The translations under genes and the position numbers were made by a program. A DNA stretch of 64,000 nucleotides from Marinobacter sp. ELB17 (GTDB taxonomy: Bacteria; Pseudomonadota; Gammaproteobacteria; Pseudomonadales; Oleiphilaceae): the NCBI RefSeq assembly GCF_000169375.1, contig NZ_AAXY01000020.1, positions 1 through 64,000 on the forward strand, in the 5' to 3' direction. This document shows, piece by piece, positions 9,334-18,287 of this stretch (its first letter is position 1; every line of letters begins with the position of its first letter). Below the pieces are notes generated by a model. That model made no database searches and was not told the DNA's origin. It saw nothing but the letters and a program-made list of their open reading frames with translations.

Positions 9334-11259
9334 ATGCCCGTAGTAACCCTGCCTGACGGCAGTCACCGAAGTTTTGCCGAAGCCGTCACTGTGCACGACG
9401 TGGCTGCCGACATTGGCGCCGGCCTGGCCAAGGCCGCATTGGCCGGTAAAGTCGACGGAACACTGGTCGACACCAGCTACCTGATCGAAAACGACGCCCA
9501 ACTCGCCATTATCACCGAGCGTGACGAAGACGGCCTTGATGTTATCCGCCACTCCACCGCCCACCTGTTGGCCATGACGGTCAAAGAGCTGTTTCCGGAA
9601 GCCCAGGTCACCATCGGCCCGGTGATTGACGACGGTTTTTACTACGATTTCAAATACGATCGCCCCTTCACCAACGAAGACCTGGCCCGTATTGAAAAAC
9701 GCATGGCAGAACTGGCCAAGCAAGACTTGCCGGTTTCCCGCTCGGTTATGTCCCGCAGCGAAGCCGTAGAGCTGTTCAGCAGCATGGGTGAAGAGTACAA
9801 AGTTCGCATAATTGAAGACATTCCCGGCGCAGAAGACCTGTCATTTTACCGCCAGGGTGATTTCATCGACCTGTGCCGCGGCCCCCACGTGCCCAGCACC
9901 GGCAAAATGAAAGCCTTCAAGCTGACCAAGGTATCCGGTGCGTTCTGGCGTGGTGATACGAACAACGAACAGTTGCAGCGTGTCTACGGCACCGCCTGGG
10001 CCAATAAGAAAGACCTGAAAGCTTACGTGCATCGCATCGAAGAAGCCGAAAAGCGCGACCACCGCAAAGTCGGCAAAAAGCTGAACCTGTTCCATATGCA
10101 AGAAGAAGCTCCGGGCATGGTGTTCTGGCATCCGGACGGCTGGACCATTTATCAGAAAATGGAACAGTACATGCGCGATATCCTGCATCGCCACGGTTAC
10201 CAGGAAATCAAAACACCCCAGATTGTGTCCCGTTCGCTGTGGGAAAAGTCCGGCCACTGGGACAAGTTTAAAGAAGGCATGTTTACCACCGAGTCGGAAA
10301 AACACGACTTCGCCATCAAGCCCATGAACTGCCCGTGCCACATCCAGGTGTTCAATCAGGGCCTGAAAAGCTACAAAGACTTACCCTTGCGCCTGGCGGA
10401 ATTCGGCTCCTGCCACCGCAACGAAGCGTCCGGTGCGCTGCACGGACTGATGCGCGTGCGCGGTTTTACCCAAGACGACGCTCACATCTTCTGTGAAGAA
10501 AGCGACATCCAGAACGAAGTGTCGAAGTTCATCGACCTGCTGCACGAAGTCTACAAAGACTTCGGCTTTACCGAGATTCTGTACAAGTTGTCTACCCGCC
10601 CCGAAAAGCGCGTAGGTTCTGACGAAGTCTGGGACAAATCCGAAGCCGCACTGGAACAGGCTCTGAACCGCGAAGGCGTGAAATGGGAGCTGTTGCCGGG
10701 CGAAGGCGCGTTTTATGGCCCGAAAATCGAGTTTTCCCTGAAAGACTGCATCGGCCGGGTATGGCAATGTGGCACCATTCAGGTAGACTTCAGCATGCCG
10801 GGCCGTTTAGGCGCACAATATGTGGCGGATAACTCCGAACGCAAAACACCGGTTATGCTGCACCGCGCGGTACTTGGGTCGTTTGAGCGTTTCATCGGTA
10901 TTCTGATTGAAGAATACGAAGGCGCATTCCCCAGCTGGCTAGCCCCAACACAGGTTGCCATCCTCAATATCACCGATAATCAGCGGGAATATTGCGAGAA
11001 TCTTGCAAAAAAGTGGGATTCTTTGGGCTTTAGGGTGAATGCTGACTTGAGAAACGAGAAGATCGGCTTTAAAATCCGCGAGCACACAATTAACAAGGTT
11101 CCCTTTCTTGTGGTTGTCGGCGACAAAGAAGTCGAGAACAACACCGTTGCGGTGAGAACCCGCAAAGGTGAAGATTTGGGAACACTATCGCTCGAAGCGT
11201 TCGAACAGCTTCTGCAAGAAGATGTTGGGCGCAAGAGCAGAACCAAGTTGGAGAATTAA
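9334..11259 (+). CDS. thrS: threonyl-tRNA synthetase
   Basis: 641 residues, the full bacterial length. Order: TGS domain (1-62), second additional/editing domain with HSTAHLL (about 72-78), class II catalytic core, anticodon-binding domain (about 535-640). The catalytic zinc ligands are visible: Cys333 in MNCPCH, His384 in TQDDAHIFC and His510 in LHRAVLGSFERF, matching E. coli Cys334/His385/His511. It joins threonine to tRNA-Thr in the cytoplasm. An AGGAG precedes the ATG. infC starts three bases after its stop, the classic thrS-infC-rpmI-rplT arrangement. Confidence 0.98.
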   Translation: MPVVTLPDGSHRSFAEAVTVHDVAADIGAGLAKAALAGKVDGTLVDTSYLIENDAQLAIITERDEDGLDVIRHSTAHLLAMTVKELFPEAQVTIGPVIDDGFYYDFKYDRPFTNEDLARIEKRMAELAKQDLPVSRSVMSRSEAVELFSSMGEEYKVRIIEDIPGAEDLSFYRQGDFIDLCRGPHVPSTGKMKAFKLTKVSGAFWRGDTNNEQLQRVYGTAWANKKDLKAYVHRIEEAEKRDHRKVGKKLNLFHMQEEAPGMVFWHPDGWTIYQKMEQYMRDILHRHGYQEIKTPQIVSRSLWEKSGHWDKFKEGMFTTESEKHDFAIKPMNCPCHIQVFNQGLKSYKDLPLRLAEFGSCHRNEASGALHGLMRVRGFTQDDAHIFCEESDIQNEVSKFIDLLHEVYKDFGFTEILYKLSTRPEKRVGSDEVWDKSEAALEQALNREGVKWELLPGEGAFYGPKIEFSLKDCIGRVWQCGTIQVDFSMPGRLGAQYVADNSERKTPVMLHRAVLGSFERFIGILIEEYEGAFPSWLAPTQVAILNITDNQREYCENLAKKWDSLGFRVNADLRNEKIGFKIREHTINKVPFLVVVGDKEVENNTVAVRTRKGEDLGTLSLEAFEQLLQEDVGRKSRTKLEN

Positions 11260-11264
11260 TTATT
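11250..11264 (+). promoter_or_regulatory. infC ribosome binding site with ATT start
   Basis: GGAG at 11250-11253 lies inside the last thrS codons, eight bases before ATT at 11262-11264, which opens the infC frame. In E. coli the infC AUU start lets IF-3 repress its own translation; the same logic is inferred here. Confidence 0.88.
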
Positions 11265-11801
11265 AAACAGAGAGCGAATCGGGGTGCGCGTACACCAAAG
11301 GCGCCAATCAATGAGAACATTGATGCAACTGAAGTCCGTCTGATTGACGCCGAAGGCGAGCAAGTGGGTGTCGTTTCAATCGCAGAAGCCCTCAGGATGG
11401 CAGAGGAGGCGACCCTGGATCTGGTGCAAGTGACAGATTCCGATCCGATCGTCTGTAAAATAATGGATTATGGCAAGAAGATCTTCGACGAGAAAAAAGC
11501 GAAGGCCGTTGCCAAGAAGAAACAAAGACAGACGCAAGTCAAAGAGCTTAAGTTCCGTCCAGGAACTGAAGAAGGGGATTATCAGGTAAAACTACGCAAC
11601 CTGGTACGTTTCCTTGAAGCCGGGGACCGCGGCAAAATCACTGTTCGCTTCCGTGGCCGTGAGATGGCACACCAAGAAATTGGTATGAAACTCATGGAAC
11701 GCATTGAAGTAGACATGGAAGAAATGGCAACTGTAGAGATGCGTCCGAAAATGGAAGGCCGCCAGATGACCATGATTATCGCGCCCCGCAAAAAGAAGTA
11801 A
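11262..11801 (+). CDS. infC: translation initiation factor IF-3
   Basis: With the ATT at 11262 as start the protein is 179 residues, the normal length (E. coli 180). Starting at the first GTG (11364) would lose the first 34 residues, including the conserved N-terminal segment (RANRGARTPKAPINENI). The N-domain runs to about residue 80, then a basic linker (KKAKAVAKKKQRQTQ), then the C-domain ending in MIIAPRKKK. IF-3 binds the 30S subunit and checks start-codon pairing. The rare ATT start fits autoregulation. Confidence 0.97.
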   Translation: MKQRANRGARTPKAPINENIDATEVRLIDAEGEQVGVVSIAEALRMAEEATLDLVQVTDSDPIVCKIMDYGKKIFDEKKAKAVAKKKQRQTQVKELKFRPGTEEGDYQVKLRNLVRFLEAGDRGKITVRFRGREMAHQEIGMKLMERIEVDMEEMATVEMRPKMEGRQMTMIIAPRKKK

Positions 11802-11898
11802 GCCTGCTGTTGTTGCTTATTCCCTGCCAAAGGCGGGGGATTTGTGTTTCAGGTTTACAGTCGATGTATCAAAAAAACAGAATGCGGAGTTTTAACAA

Positions 11899-12096
11899 AT
11901 GTCGAAAATGAAAATGAAAACGAAAAGTGGAGCGGCCAAGCGGTTTAAGAAAACGGCCACCGGCTTCAAGCACAAGTCGTCCTTCACCAGTCACATCTTG
12001 ACCAAGAAAAGCCCGAAGCGTAAGCGTCAGCTGCGTGGAACCAAGCTTATCTCCAAGTCTGATGTGGCTTCCGTAAAGCGCATGCTCGGAGTTTAG
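11899..12096 (+). CDS. rpmI: 50S ribosomal protein L35
   Basis: 65 residues, highly basic (MSKMKMKTKSGAAKRFKKT...), full length for L35. It lies between infC and rplT as in other gammaproteobacteria. In E. coli, L20 represses rpmI-rplT by binding the leader mRNA. The 97-base gap after infC could hold such a leader, but no L20-binding fold was established here. Confidence 0.97.
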   Translation: MSKMKMKTKSGAAKRFKKTATGFKHKSSFTSHILTKKSPKRKRQLRGTKLISKSDVASVKRMLGV

Positions 12097-12141
12097 AGCA
12101 CAGCGCACCCCAAACGGTTTTTAAGGTAGAAGGATTATAGT

Positions 12142-12495
12142 ATGGCTCGTGTTAAACGTGGTGTGGTTGCACGCCGTCGTCACAAGAAGATTCTAAAGCA
12201 GGCTAAAGGTTACTACGGTGCCCGTAGTCGTGTGTACCGCGTTGCCAAGCAAGCGGTTATCAAAGCAGGTCAGTATGCGTACCGTGACCGTCGTAATCGC
12301 AAGCGCGCCTTCCGCGCACTGTGGATTGCGCGTATTAACGCCGGTGCCCGTGCCAATGGCTTGTCTTACAGCCGCTTGATCGCTGGCCTGAAAAAGGCCA
12401 ACGTGGAAATCGACCGTAAAGTTCTGGCCGACCTGGCCATGAACGAGCAGCAAACGTTTGCTGCGGTTGTTGAGAAAGCCAAAGCATCCCTGTGA
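12142..12495 (+). CDS. rplT: 50S ribosomal protein L20
   Basis: 117 residues, full length, starting MARVKRGVVARRRHKKILK and very basic, as expected for L20. It is needed for early 50S assembly and is the likely autorepressor of this operon. A clear terminator follows at 12562, so this is the end of the thrS-infC-rpmI-rplT unit. Confidence 0.98.
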   Translation: MARVKRGVVARRRHKKILKQAKGYYGARSRVYRVAKQAVIKAGQYAYRDRRNRKRAFRALWIARINAGARANGLSYSRLIAGLKKANVEIDRKVLADLAMNEQQTFAAVVEKAKASL

Positions 12496-12561
12496 TCGCT
12501 TAAGCTCTATCATCGATCACGAATCGATCCGCTGCCAAGCAGTAACGGCCTGGCAGCGTTT

Positions 12562-12598
12562 AATAGGGGAAGGGCACGCTCTTCCCCTATTTTTGTTT
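12562..12598 (+). terminator. rho-independent terminator between rplT and pheS
   Basis: An 11-bp stem (AATAGGGGAAG / CTTCCCCTATT) with an 8-base loop, followed by TTTTGTTT. An upstream CTGCCA/TGGCAG pair could form a competing hairpin. No Phe-rich leader peptide is visible before it, so there is no direct evidence for pheM-type attenuation. Confidence 0.88.
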
Positions 12599-12695
12599 CC
12601 GGATTTCGTTTGTTTATAGACTTCACTTTTTATAGATTTCACCTGTTTATGAATGTAAAGGGTGACGTCTTCATTTCTGGTTTGGAGCAGGATCA

Positions 12696-13694
12696 ATGGA
12701 AAACCTGAAGCAGCTGGTTCAGGACGGGTTAGCGGGGGTGGCAAACGCCGACAACCTGCAGGCGCTTGATCACATTCGTGTGGAATACCTGGGCAAAAAA
12801 GGGGCGATTACCCAGCAGGCTAAAACACTGGGCAAACTCTCTAGCGATGAACGTCCCGCTGCCGGCCAGAAAATCAACGACGCCAAAGGCCGGGTAGAGC
12901 AGGCCATCAACGCCCGCCGCAGCGACCTTGAGCGCATCGCTATTGAAACCAAACTGGCCAGCGAAGCCATTGACGTAACCCTACCAGGCCGCGGCCAGGA
13001 ACTGGGTGGCTTGCACCCGGTTACTCGCACCCTGCAGCGCATTGAAGACTTTTTTGCCAGCGCCGGTTACAGCGTGGAACAAGGCCCGGAAATCGAAGAC
13101 GACTACCACAACTTCGAAGCCCTCAACATTCCCGGCCACCATCCGGCCCGTGCCATGCACGACACTTTCTATTTTAACCCCGGCACTCTTCTGCGCACCC
13201 ACACCTCACCGGTTCAGATCCGCACTATGGAAGCCGGCAAACCGCCGTTCCGCATGATCTGCCCTGGCCGCGTGTACCGCTGCGATTCCGACATGACCCA
13301 CACCCCCATGTTCCATCAGGTGGAAGGGCTGTTGATTGAAAAGAACGTCAGCTTCGCCGACCTGAAAAGCACCGTGGAAGCGTTTTTGCGGGTATTTTTC
13401 GAGCGCGACCTGAAAGTACGTTTCCGCCCGTCTTACTTCCCATTTACCGAACCCTCGGCGGAAGTAGACATCGAATGGGGCCGTGAAGCCGATGGCAGCA
13501 TCAAGTGGCTGGAAGTCATGGGCTGCGGCATGGTGCACCCCAAAGTGTTCGAGCACTGCGGCATAGACGCCGAAGAATACCGTGGCTTTGCCTTTGGCAT
13601 GGGCGTAGAACGCTTGGCCATGCTGCGCTACGGCGTCAACGACCTGCGCATGTTCTTCGAGAACGATCTGCGCTTTCTGCGTCAGTTCCGTTAA
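12696..13694 (+). CDS. pheS: phenylalanyl-tRNA synthetase alpha subunit
   Basis: 332 residues. The N-terminal coiled-coil arm (about 1-90) is followed by the class II catalytic core with the PheS signature HPARAMHDTFYF, the Phe/tRNA region LLRTHTSPVQIR, and motif 3 near the C-terminus (FGMGVERLAMLRYG). It forms the alpha2beta2 enzyme with PheT, encoded 90 bases downstream. The ATG follows TTTGGAGCA. Confidence 0.97.
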   Translation: MENLKQLVQDGLAGVANADNLQALDHIRVEYLGKKGAITQQAKTLGKLSSDERPAAGQKINDAKGRVEQAINARRSDLERIAIETKLASEAIDVTLPGRGQELGGLHPVTRTLQRIEDFFASAGYSVEQGPEIEDDYHNFEALNIPGHHPARAMHDTFYFNPGTLLRTHTSPVQIRTMEAGKPPFRMICPGRVYRCDSDMTHTPMFHQVEGLLIEKNVSFADLKSTVEAFLRVFFERDLKVRFRPSYFPFTEPSAEVDIEWGREADGSIKWLEVMGCGMVHPKVFEHCGIDAEEYRGFAFGMGVERLAMLRYGVNDLRMFFENDLRFLRQFR

Positions 13695-13784
13695 ATACCC
13701 TTTTGAAACGGGACGGCACGCCAGCCAGAAACGGCACGGCATTTCAGTCAACAGGCGACACCGCAACAGAACAAGGCAATTACC

Positions 13785-16181
13785 ATGAAATTCAGTGAAC
13801 AGTGGCTGCGCGAATGGGTTAACCCGGCTCTGGACTCCCAGCAGTTGATGGACCAAATCACCATGGCCGGCCTGGAAGTCGACGGCTTTGAGCCGGTGGC
13901 GGGCAAATTTACCGGCATAATCGTTGGTGAAGTGCTTAGCGTAGAAGCACACCCCGATGCGGACAAACTGCGAGTGTGCCAGGTCAGCAACGGCAGCACC
14001 CAGGTGCAAGTGGTGTGCGGCGCCCCCAACGTGCGCGCCGGCATCAAAGTACCCTTCGCCGAACTGGGCGCCGTACTGCCCGGCGATTTCAAAATCAAAA
14101 AAGCCAAACTCCGTGGCCAGCCTTCTGTCGGCATGCTCTGTTCCGGCGCCGAACTGGGCCTGTCTGAAGACCACGACGGCATCCTGGAATTGCCCGCCGA
14201 CGCCCCCGTGGGCCAGTCGTTCGCCGATTACCTGCAACTGAACGACATTGCTATCGATGTAGATCTAACCCCAAACCGCGCTGACTGCCTTTCTATCAAA
14301 GGCCTGGCCCGGGAAGTGGGCGTGCTCAACAGTTTGCCCCTTAATACGCCGGCTATAAACCCTGTCGCGGCTGTACACAACGAAGTGCCCGATGTGCGCG
14401 TAGAAGCCCCCGCTGGCTGCCCGCGCTACCTGGGCCGCATTCTGCGCAATGTGGACTTAACCGCGCAAAGCCCACTCTGGCTGCAGGAAAAGCTGCGTCG
14501 CTCCGGCACTCGCTCCATAGACGCCGCGGTAGACGTCACCAATTACATCCTGCTGGAACTGGGCCAGCCCATGCACGCCTTTGACCGCGCCGAAATCGAC
14601 GGTGGCATAGTGGTGCGCATGGCCAAGCCAGAAGAAAAGTTGGTGTTACTCGACGGCCAGGAAGTGACCCTCACCGAACAGACTCTGGTAATAGCAGACC
14701 ACAGCAAACCCATCGCCATTGCCGGCGTAATGGGTGGCGAACACTCCGGTGTTCGCCCAAAAACCCGCGACCTAGTGCTGGAATCTGCCTATTTCGACCC
14801 GATTACCCTGGCCGGAAAAGCCCGTCATTACGGCCTGCACACAGACGCAAGCCACCGCTTCGAGCGCGGTGTAGACTACAATCTGGCCCGCAGTGCCATG
14901 GAACGCGCCACCGAGCTGCTGATCAGCATAGTGGGCGGCGAAGCCGGCGATGTTGTCGATGTCACCAGCGCCGAACACCTGCCAAAGCCGGTGTCTATCG
15001 TACTGCGTGAAAAGCGTTTGGCCGACGTATTGGGCCTGGCCATCGCAAACGCCAAAGTGGAAGACATCCTCACCCGCCTGGGCCTGGCGGTAGAAGAGCG
15101 GTTAGACAACGGCTGGAAAGTCAGCGCGCCCAGCTTCCGCCCGGACATCACCATCGAAGAAGACCTGATTGAAGAAGTAGGGCGCATCTACGGCTACAAC
15201 AACCTGCCGGTCACCGAACCCACAGGTTCACTGGGCCTGCGTCCCAAAGCCGAAGACACCCGCCCGCTGAGCGCCATCCGCAACTATTTTGTCGCCAACG
15301 GTTACCAGGAAGCCATTACCTATAGCTTCGTGGACCCGAAAGTGCAGGAACAGTTAGATCCGCAGAACGAAGGCATCGCTCTGGCCAATCCGATCTCTGC
15401 AGACCTGTCCGTCATGCGCACCACCCTGTGGAGCGGCCTGCTAAAAACCGTGGTCCACAACCAGAATCGCCAGCAGCCACGCATTCGCCTGTTTGAAAGC
15501 GGCCTGCGGTTTATGAAAGAGGGCGAACGCATTCTGCAGCAGCCCATGCTGGCAGGCGTCGTCACCGGCAACCAAAACCCCGAAAACTGGGTGAACGGTC
15601 GCAGAAACGCCGACTTCTTTGATGTAAAAGGGGAGTTGGAAAGCCTGTTCCGCTTGCTGGGCATTACCGTAGATTTTCGTGCTGGAAAACACCCGGCGTT
15701 GCACCCCGGCCAGACCGCTGAATTGCTGCGCGACGGGCAGCCGGTAGGGTGGTTGGGCACCTTGCACCCTCAGGTGCAGAAAAATATGGAACTTAATGGC
15801 ACAGTTATAATGTTTGAGCTATTCTTAAACCCAATCGTTACCGGTTATGTGCCTAATTTCAAAGATGTTTCAAAATTTCCAGAAGTTCGTCGAGATTTGG
15901 CTATTATTATCGGAAGCGACGTGAAATTTGCAGACGTCGAGCGTGTGGCAACACACCACGCCGGCGAGCACCTAAACGCACTGCGTGCGTTCGATGTATA
16001 CCAAGGCGAAAGCCTCGGTAAAGGCGAGGTTGAGAGCGAGAGCGAAGGCAATCGAAGCCTGGCACTCAGCTTGTTCTGGCAACACCCGCAGCGCACACTG
16101 ACCGAAGACGAAGTGCACGGGCTGTTCAACGGCGTAATAGAAGCCCTGAAAGCTGAATTGGGGGCAACACTAAGGAGTTAA
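13785..16181 (+). CDS. pheT: phenylalanyl-tRNA synthetase beta subunit
   Basis: 798 residues, the full long PheT. Order: an EMAP-like tRNA-binding domain (about 40-150, with AHPDADKLRVCQV), the B3/B4 editing region (about 210-375), B5 (about 400-475), the class II-like core, and the C-terminal ferredoxin-like anticodon-binding domain ending near LKAELGATLRS. It carries editing and tRNA binding for PheS. ihfA begins three bases after its stop, the usual pheST-ihfA order. Confidence 0.97.
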   Translation: MKFSEQWLREWVNPALDSQQLMDQITMAGLEVDGFEPVAGKFTGIIVGEVLSVEAHPDADKLRVCQVSNGSTQVQVVCGAPNVRAGIKVPFAELGAVLPGDFKIKKAKLRGQPSVGMLCSGAELGLSEDHDGILELPADAPVGQSFADYLQLNDIAIDVDLTPNRADCLSIKGLAREVGVLNSLPLNTPAINPVAAVHNEVPDVRVEAPAGCPRYLGRILRNVDLTAQSPLWLQEKLRRSGTRSIDAAVDVTNYILLELGQPMHAFDRAEIDGGIVVRMAKPEEKLVLLDGQEVTLTEQTLVIADHSKPIAIAGVMGGEHSGVRPKTRDLVLESAYFDPITLAGKARHYGLHTDASHRFERGVDYNLARSAMERATELLISIVGGEAGDVVDVTSAEHLPKPVSIVLREKRLADVLGLAIANAKVEDILTRLGLAVEERLDNGWKVSAPSFRPDITIEEDLIEEVGRIYGYNNLPVTEPTGSLGLRPKAEDTRPLSAIRNYFVANGYQEAITYSFVDPKVQEQLDPQNEGIALANPISADLSVMRTTLWSGLLKTVVHNQNRQQPRIRLFESGLRFMKEGERILQQPMLAGVVTGNQNPENWVNGRRNADFFDVKGELESLFRLLGITVDFRAGKHPALHPGQTAELLRDGQPVGWLGTLHPQVQKNMELNGTVIMFELFLNPIVTGYVPNFKDVSKFPEVRRDLAIIIGSDVKFADVERVATHHAGEHLNALRAFDVYQGESLGKGEVESESEGNRSLALSLFWQHPQRTLTEDEVHGLFNGVIEALKAELGATLRS

Positions 16182-16184
16182 CGG

Positions 16185-16487
16185 ATGGCGGCTTTGACAA
16201 AAGCGGAAATGGCCGAGCGCCTGTACGACGAACTTGGCCTGAACAAACGTGAAGCCAAGGAAATGGTAGAGGCCTTTTTTGACGAAGTTCGCGGCGCACT
16301 CGGCCATAACGAACAGGTGAAATTGTCAGGATTCGGCAACTTCGACCTGCGCGATAAAAAAGAGCGCCCCGGCCGCAATCCAAAAACCGGCGAAGAAATC
16401 CCCATCTGCGCCCGCCGCGTGGTCACCTTCCGCCCCGGCCAGAAACTCAAAGCAAAAGTAGAAGCCTACGTCGAAACCCAGCAATAG
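16185..16487 (+). CDS. ihfA: integration host factor alpha subunit
   Basis: 100 residues with the HU/IHF fold, full length. The conserved DNA-bending arm RPGRNPKTGEEIPICARRVV spans about residues 59-78, with the intercalating proline inside. With IhfB it bends DNA at specific sites in recombination, replication and transcription. The gene follows pheT directly. A broken copy lacking the arm region lies at 29321-29522. Confidence 0.97.
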   Translation: MAALTKAEMAERLYDELGLNKREAKEMVEAFFDEVRGALGHNEQVKLSGFGNFDLRDKKERPGRNPKTGEEIPICARRVVTFRPGQKLKAKVEAYVETQQ

Positions 16488-16493
16488 AGATTA

Positions 16494-16608
16494 AGGGACA
16501 GACCTAAGGTCTGTCCCTGCTTGAGCAGAGATAGTGGAGATAGGGGACAGACTTCAAGTCCGTCCCCGCTTGAGTACGAGATTAGGGACAGACTTCAAGT
16601 CTGTCCCT
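16494..16608. repeat. three palindromic repeats between ihfA and merR
   Basis: Copies at 16494-16518 (AGGGACAGA, centre CCTAAGG), 16543-16567 and 16584-16608, separated by about 20-25 bases of related sequence (CTTGAG...). They fill the gap between ihfA and the MerR gene. The same arrangement is found in the broken ihfA-merR copy at 29540-29606. Confidence 0.88.
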
Positions 16609-16640
16609 GCTTATAGCTAGATTGGAGCTGAGCAATAAAT

Positions 16641-16991
16641 ATGCTAGAACCCAGCAACAACAACGAACTGCCGGTTATCCCCGGCAAACGCTATTTTGCC
16701 ATCGGCGAAGTAGCCGAACTGTGCGCCGTAAAAGCCCACGTACTGCGCTACTGGGAACAAGAATTCCCCCACCTGTCCCCGGTAAAACGCCGCGGCAACC
16801 GCCGCTACTACCAGCGCGCAGACGTCATCACCATCCGCCAGATTCGCAGTTTATTGTACGATCAGGGCTACACCATCGGCGGCGCCAAACAGCAGCTGTC
16901 CGGCGTAGAAGCGAAAGATGATATCTCCCAGTACAAACAGTTAATACGGCAAATGATTCGAGAGCTGGAAGAGGTGTTGGCTGTCATGTAG
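16641..16991 (+). CDS. MerR-family transcriptional regulator
   Basis: 116 residues: a MerR-type winged helix (about 20-90, with FAIGEVAELCAVKAHVLRYWEQEF), a wing with YYQRADVITI, then a short coiled-coil tail (LIRQMIRELEEVL). No effector-binding cysteines are present. Such a gene follows ihfA in many gammaproteobacteria; its targets are not known. It is the parent of three degenerate copies at 18648, 22946 and 29616. The stop codon lies within a 9-bp perfect hairpin at 16988-17008. Confidence 0.93.
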   Translation: MLEPSNNNELPVIPGKRYFAIGEVAELCAVKAHVLRYWEQEFPHLSPVKRRGNRRYYQRADVITIRQIRSLLYDQGYTIGGAKQQLSGVEAKDDISQYKQLIRQMIRELEEVLAVM

Positions 16992-17008
16992 TTGACAAAG
17001 TCAACTAC
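16988..17008. repeat. inverted repeat over the merR stop
   Basis: GTAGTTGAC-AAA-GTCAACTAC, a perfect 9-bp stem containing the merR stop codon. No U tract follows, so it is not a typical terminator. The degenerate merR copies at 18870 and 29850 retain the downstream sequence but not this perfect stem. Confidence 0.7.
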
Positions 17009-17058
17009 TTCGCAATAGACCAAAAATTTCTGCAATATCCCCTGCCAGTCAGATCCTC

Positions 17059-17103
17059 TGCCATAGTCAGACGATGCGCGCATCGCATGGACAGGCACTC
17101 GTT
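17059..17103. repeat. 45-bp dispersed repeat with GATGCGCGCATC palindrome
   Basis: The block CTGCCATAGTCAG followed by the 12-base palindrome GATGCGCGCATC and GCATGGACAGGCACTCG occurs here and, nearly identical, at 20627-20672. Shorter versions ending ATGGACAGGCACTC are near 20782 and 27457. It marks cassette edges in the accessory zone. The rest of 17104-17316 has no recognisable gene. Confidence 0.75.
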
Positions 17104-17316
17104 TTTGGGGCTCAAGTTCACTCGTGATGTGAATGACACCTTGCAGCAAGCGATGCGAATGGCCTCTAGATGTCTGATGGTCAAGGGCGAATGAATCCGA
17201 ATCCGTTGTCCGACAGGAGATCCGGGATCTGGCCCGATCCGGCAAACCCAACGCGCATGCGTTTCAGGGCATTCCCGGTGGCGAAACGCGTTAGCAATGG
17301 AAACGACCTCCTTGAC

Positions 17317-17850
17317 TCACGGATCACCTAGTGTCTGTGCGATGGCATCGCAGATATCAATGGGAAGCCAAAGCTTTAGACCGCTCTCATCGATAATCTC
17401 GAAATCATCACCGCCCCGGCTAAGGTAAAACGCCTTCGCGTCATTGTCTTTTGCGTCAATCACCAAGCCGACACCTCCGACTCTTTTGGAGGTCTCTGAT
17501 GCTTCTTTGATCGCAAAGGTGAGAAGGCGCTTTCCGTAGCCGGAGCCCTTGTATCGATTGTCGACGGCCATTTTTGCAAGGAGTAAGGCAGGGACAGGAT
17601 TTTTCAGTTTCCGCGCAGGCTTGCACTCAACGGGTAGGTCAACGGTTGTGTAGGTTAGCGTGATGTACGCCATGATCGTGTTTGGATCGGAGGGGGCTTC
17701 TATCACGAATGTTCGGGTTATTCGCTTGTCAGATGAAGCTCTGGCGCTGTGAGCCAGGAATTCATTCAGGTCAGCATAACCGCAATCAAAAGCCTTGCGG
17801 TTATGGCGTTTCTGGATCGGCGTGAGCCTCGTTCGTTGCATTAGTGTCAT
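17317..17850 (-). CDS. GNAT-family acetyltransferase toxin (TacT/AtaT-like)
   Basis: 177 residues. The acetyl-CoA loop is RYKGSGYGKRLL (about 98-109), followed by VIDAKDNDAKAFYLSRGG, typical of GNAT toxins that acetylate aminoacyl-tRNA and stop translation. It is downstream of, and overlaps by 50 bases, a gene for a DUF1778-type antitoxin, which is the standard operon order. It is unrelated to the other pairs in the window. The first ATG may not be used; the fourth codon is also ATG. Confidence 0.88.
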   Translation of the reverse strand: MTLMQRTRLTPIQKRHNRKAFDCGYADLNEFLAHSARASSDKRITRTFVIEAPSDPNTIMAYITLTYTTVDLPVECKPARKLKNPVPALLLAKMAVDNRYKGSGYGKRLLTFAIKEASETSKRVGGVGLVIDAKDNDAKAFYLSRGGDDFEIIDESGLKLWLPIDICDAIAQTLGDP

Positions 17851-18136
17851 TTACGGACTCCTTGTAGTCGAGCGCATCCTGCATGAGCTTGCTCGATGGC
17901 TTCCGAGGTTTCCGATCCAAGATTTCCAACATCCTATTTCCTGTCTCAACAGAAACCCGAATGCGGGTAATCCGATCCACCACCTCTTCAGCTTTTGAGC
18001 GGGCTGCATCAATGAGAAACTGGCTCATTGTCATCCCAGATAGCTCAGCAGCTTGCGCAATAAATTGCTGCGTTTGTGTATCCACTCGTGCGACGAGACG
18101 GGGATCTCTACCCGCCTGATTAGTCTGAGTTTTCAT
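17801..18136 (-). CDS. DUF1778 ribbon-helix-helix antitoxin (TacA-like)
   Basis: 111 residues. The N-terminal half (RLVARVDTQTQQFIAQAAELSG) followed by MSQFLIDAARSKAEEVV is the ribbon-helix-helix DNA-binding domain of DUF1778 antitoxins. The C-terminal tail should wrap the toxin. A purine-rich site (GGGAGAAAGGGA) precedes the ATG. A strong promoter sits upstream at 18218-18246. The 3' end overlaps the toxin gene, so the pair is co-transcribed and probably autoregulated. Confidence 0.88.
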   Translation of the reverse strand: MKTQTNQAGRDPRLVARVDTQTQQFIAQAAELSGMTMSQFLIDAARSKAEEVVDRITRIRVSVETGNRMLEILDRKPRKPSSKLMQDALDYKESVNDTNATNEAHADPETP

Positions 18137-18217
18137 TCCCTTTCTCCCGGTATTTATATGATTTCCCGACCGAGCGTTTTTTTCTTAAATGGCCCTTATT
18201 GGTCAGTGTCGGAAACG

Positions 18218-18246
18218 ATGATAACAAGAGCTCTCATCTATGTCAA
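18218..18246 (-). promoter_or_regulatory. sigma70-type promoter for the TacAT-like operon
   Basis: On the minus strand, TTGACA (18246-18241) and TATCAT (18223-18218) are separated by exactly 17 bases. The -35 is perfect and the -10 is 5/6. It points at the antitoxin gene 82 bases downstream. Confidence 0.8.
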
Positions 18247-18287
18247 TTTGTGTGACAAAACGGCACACAGAGTTTGGAGCTGTGGAC

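Noticed and set aside
12500..12695. pheM-like leader peptide for attenuation of pheST
   Set aside because: A good terminator is present but no short Phe-rich frame with a start codon precedes it.
13206..14237. Minus-strand open frame over pheS/pheT
   Set aside because: Shadow of two certain genes; no recognisable protein features.
16992..17316. tRNA gene that could serve as an attachment site after merR
   Set aside because: No cloverleaf with T-loop GTTCGA-type sequence was found by eye; the sequence holds repeats and decayed material only.
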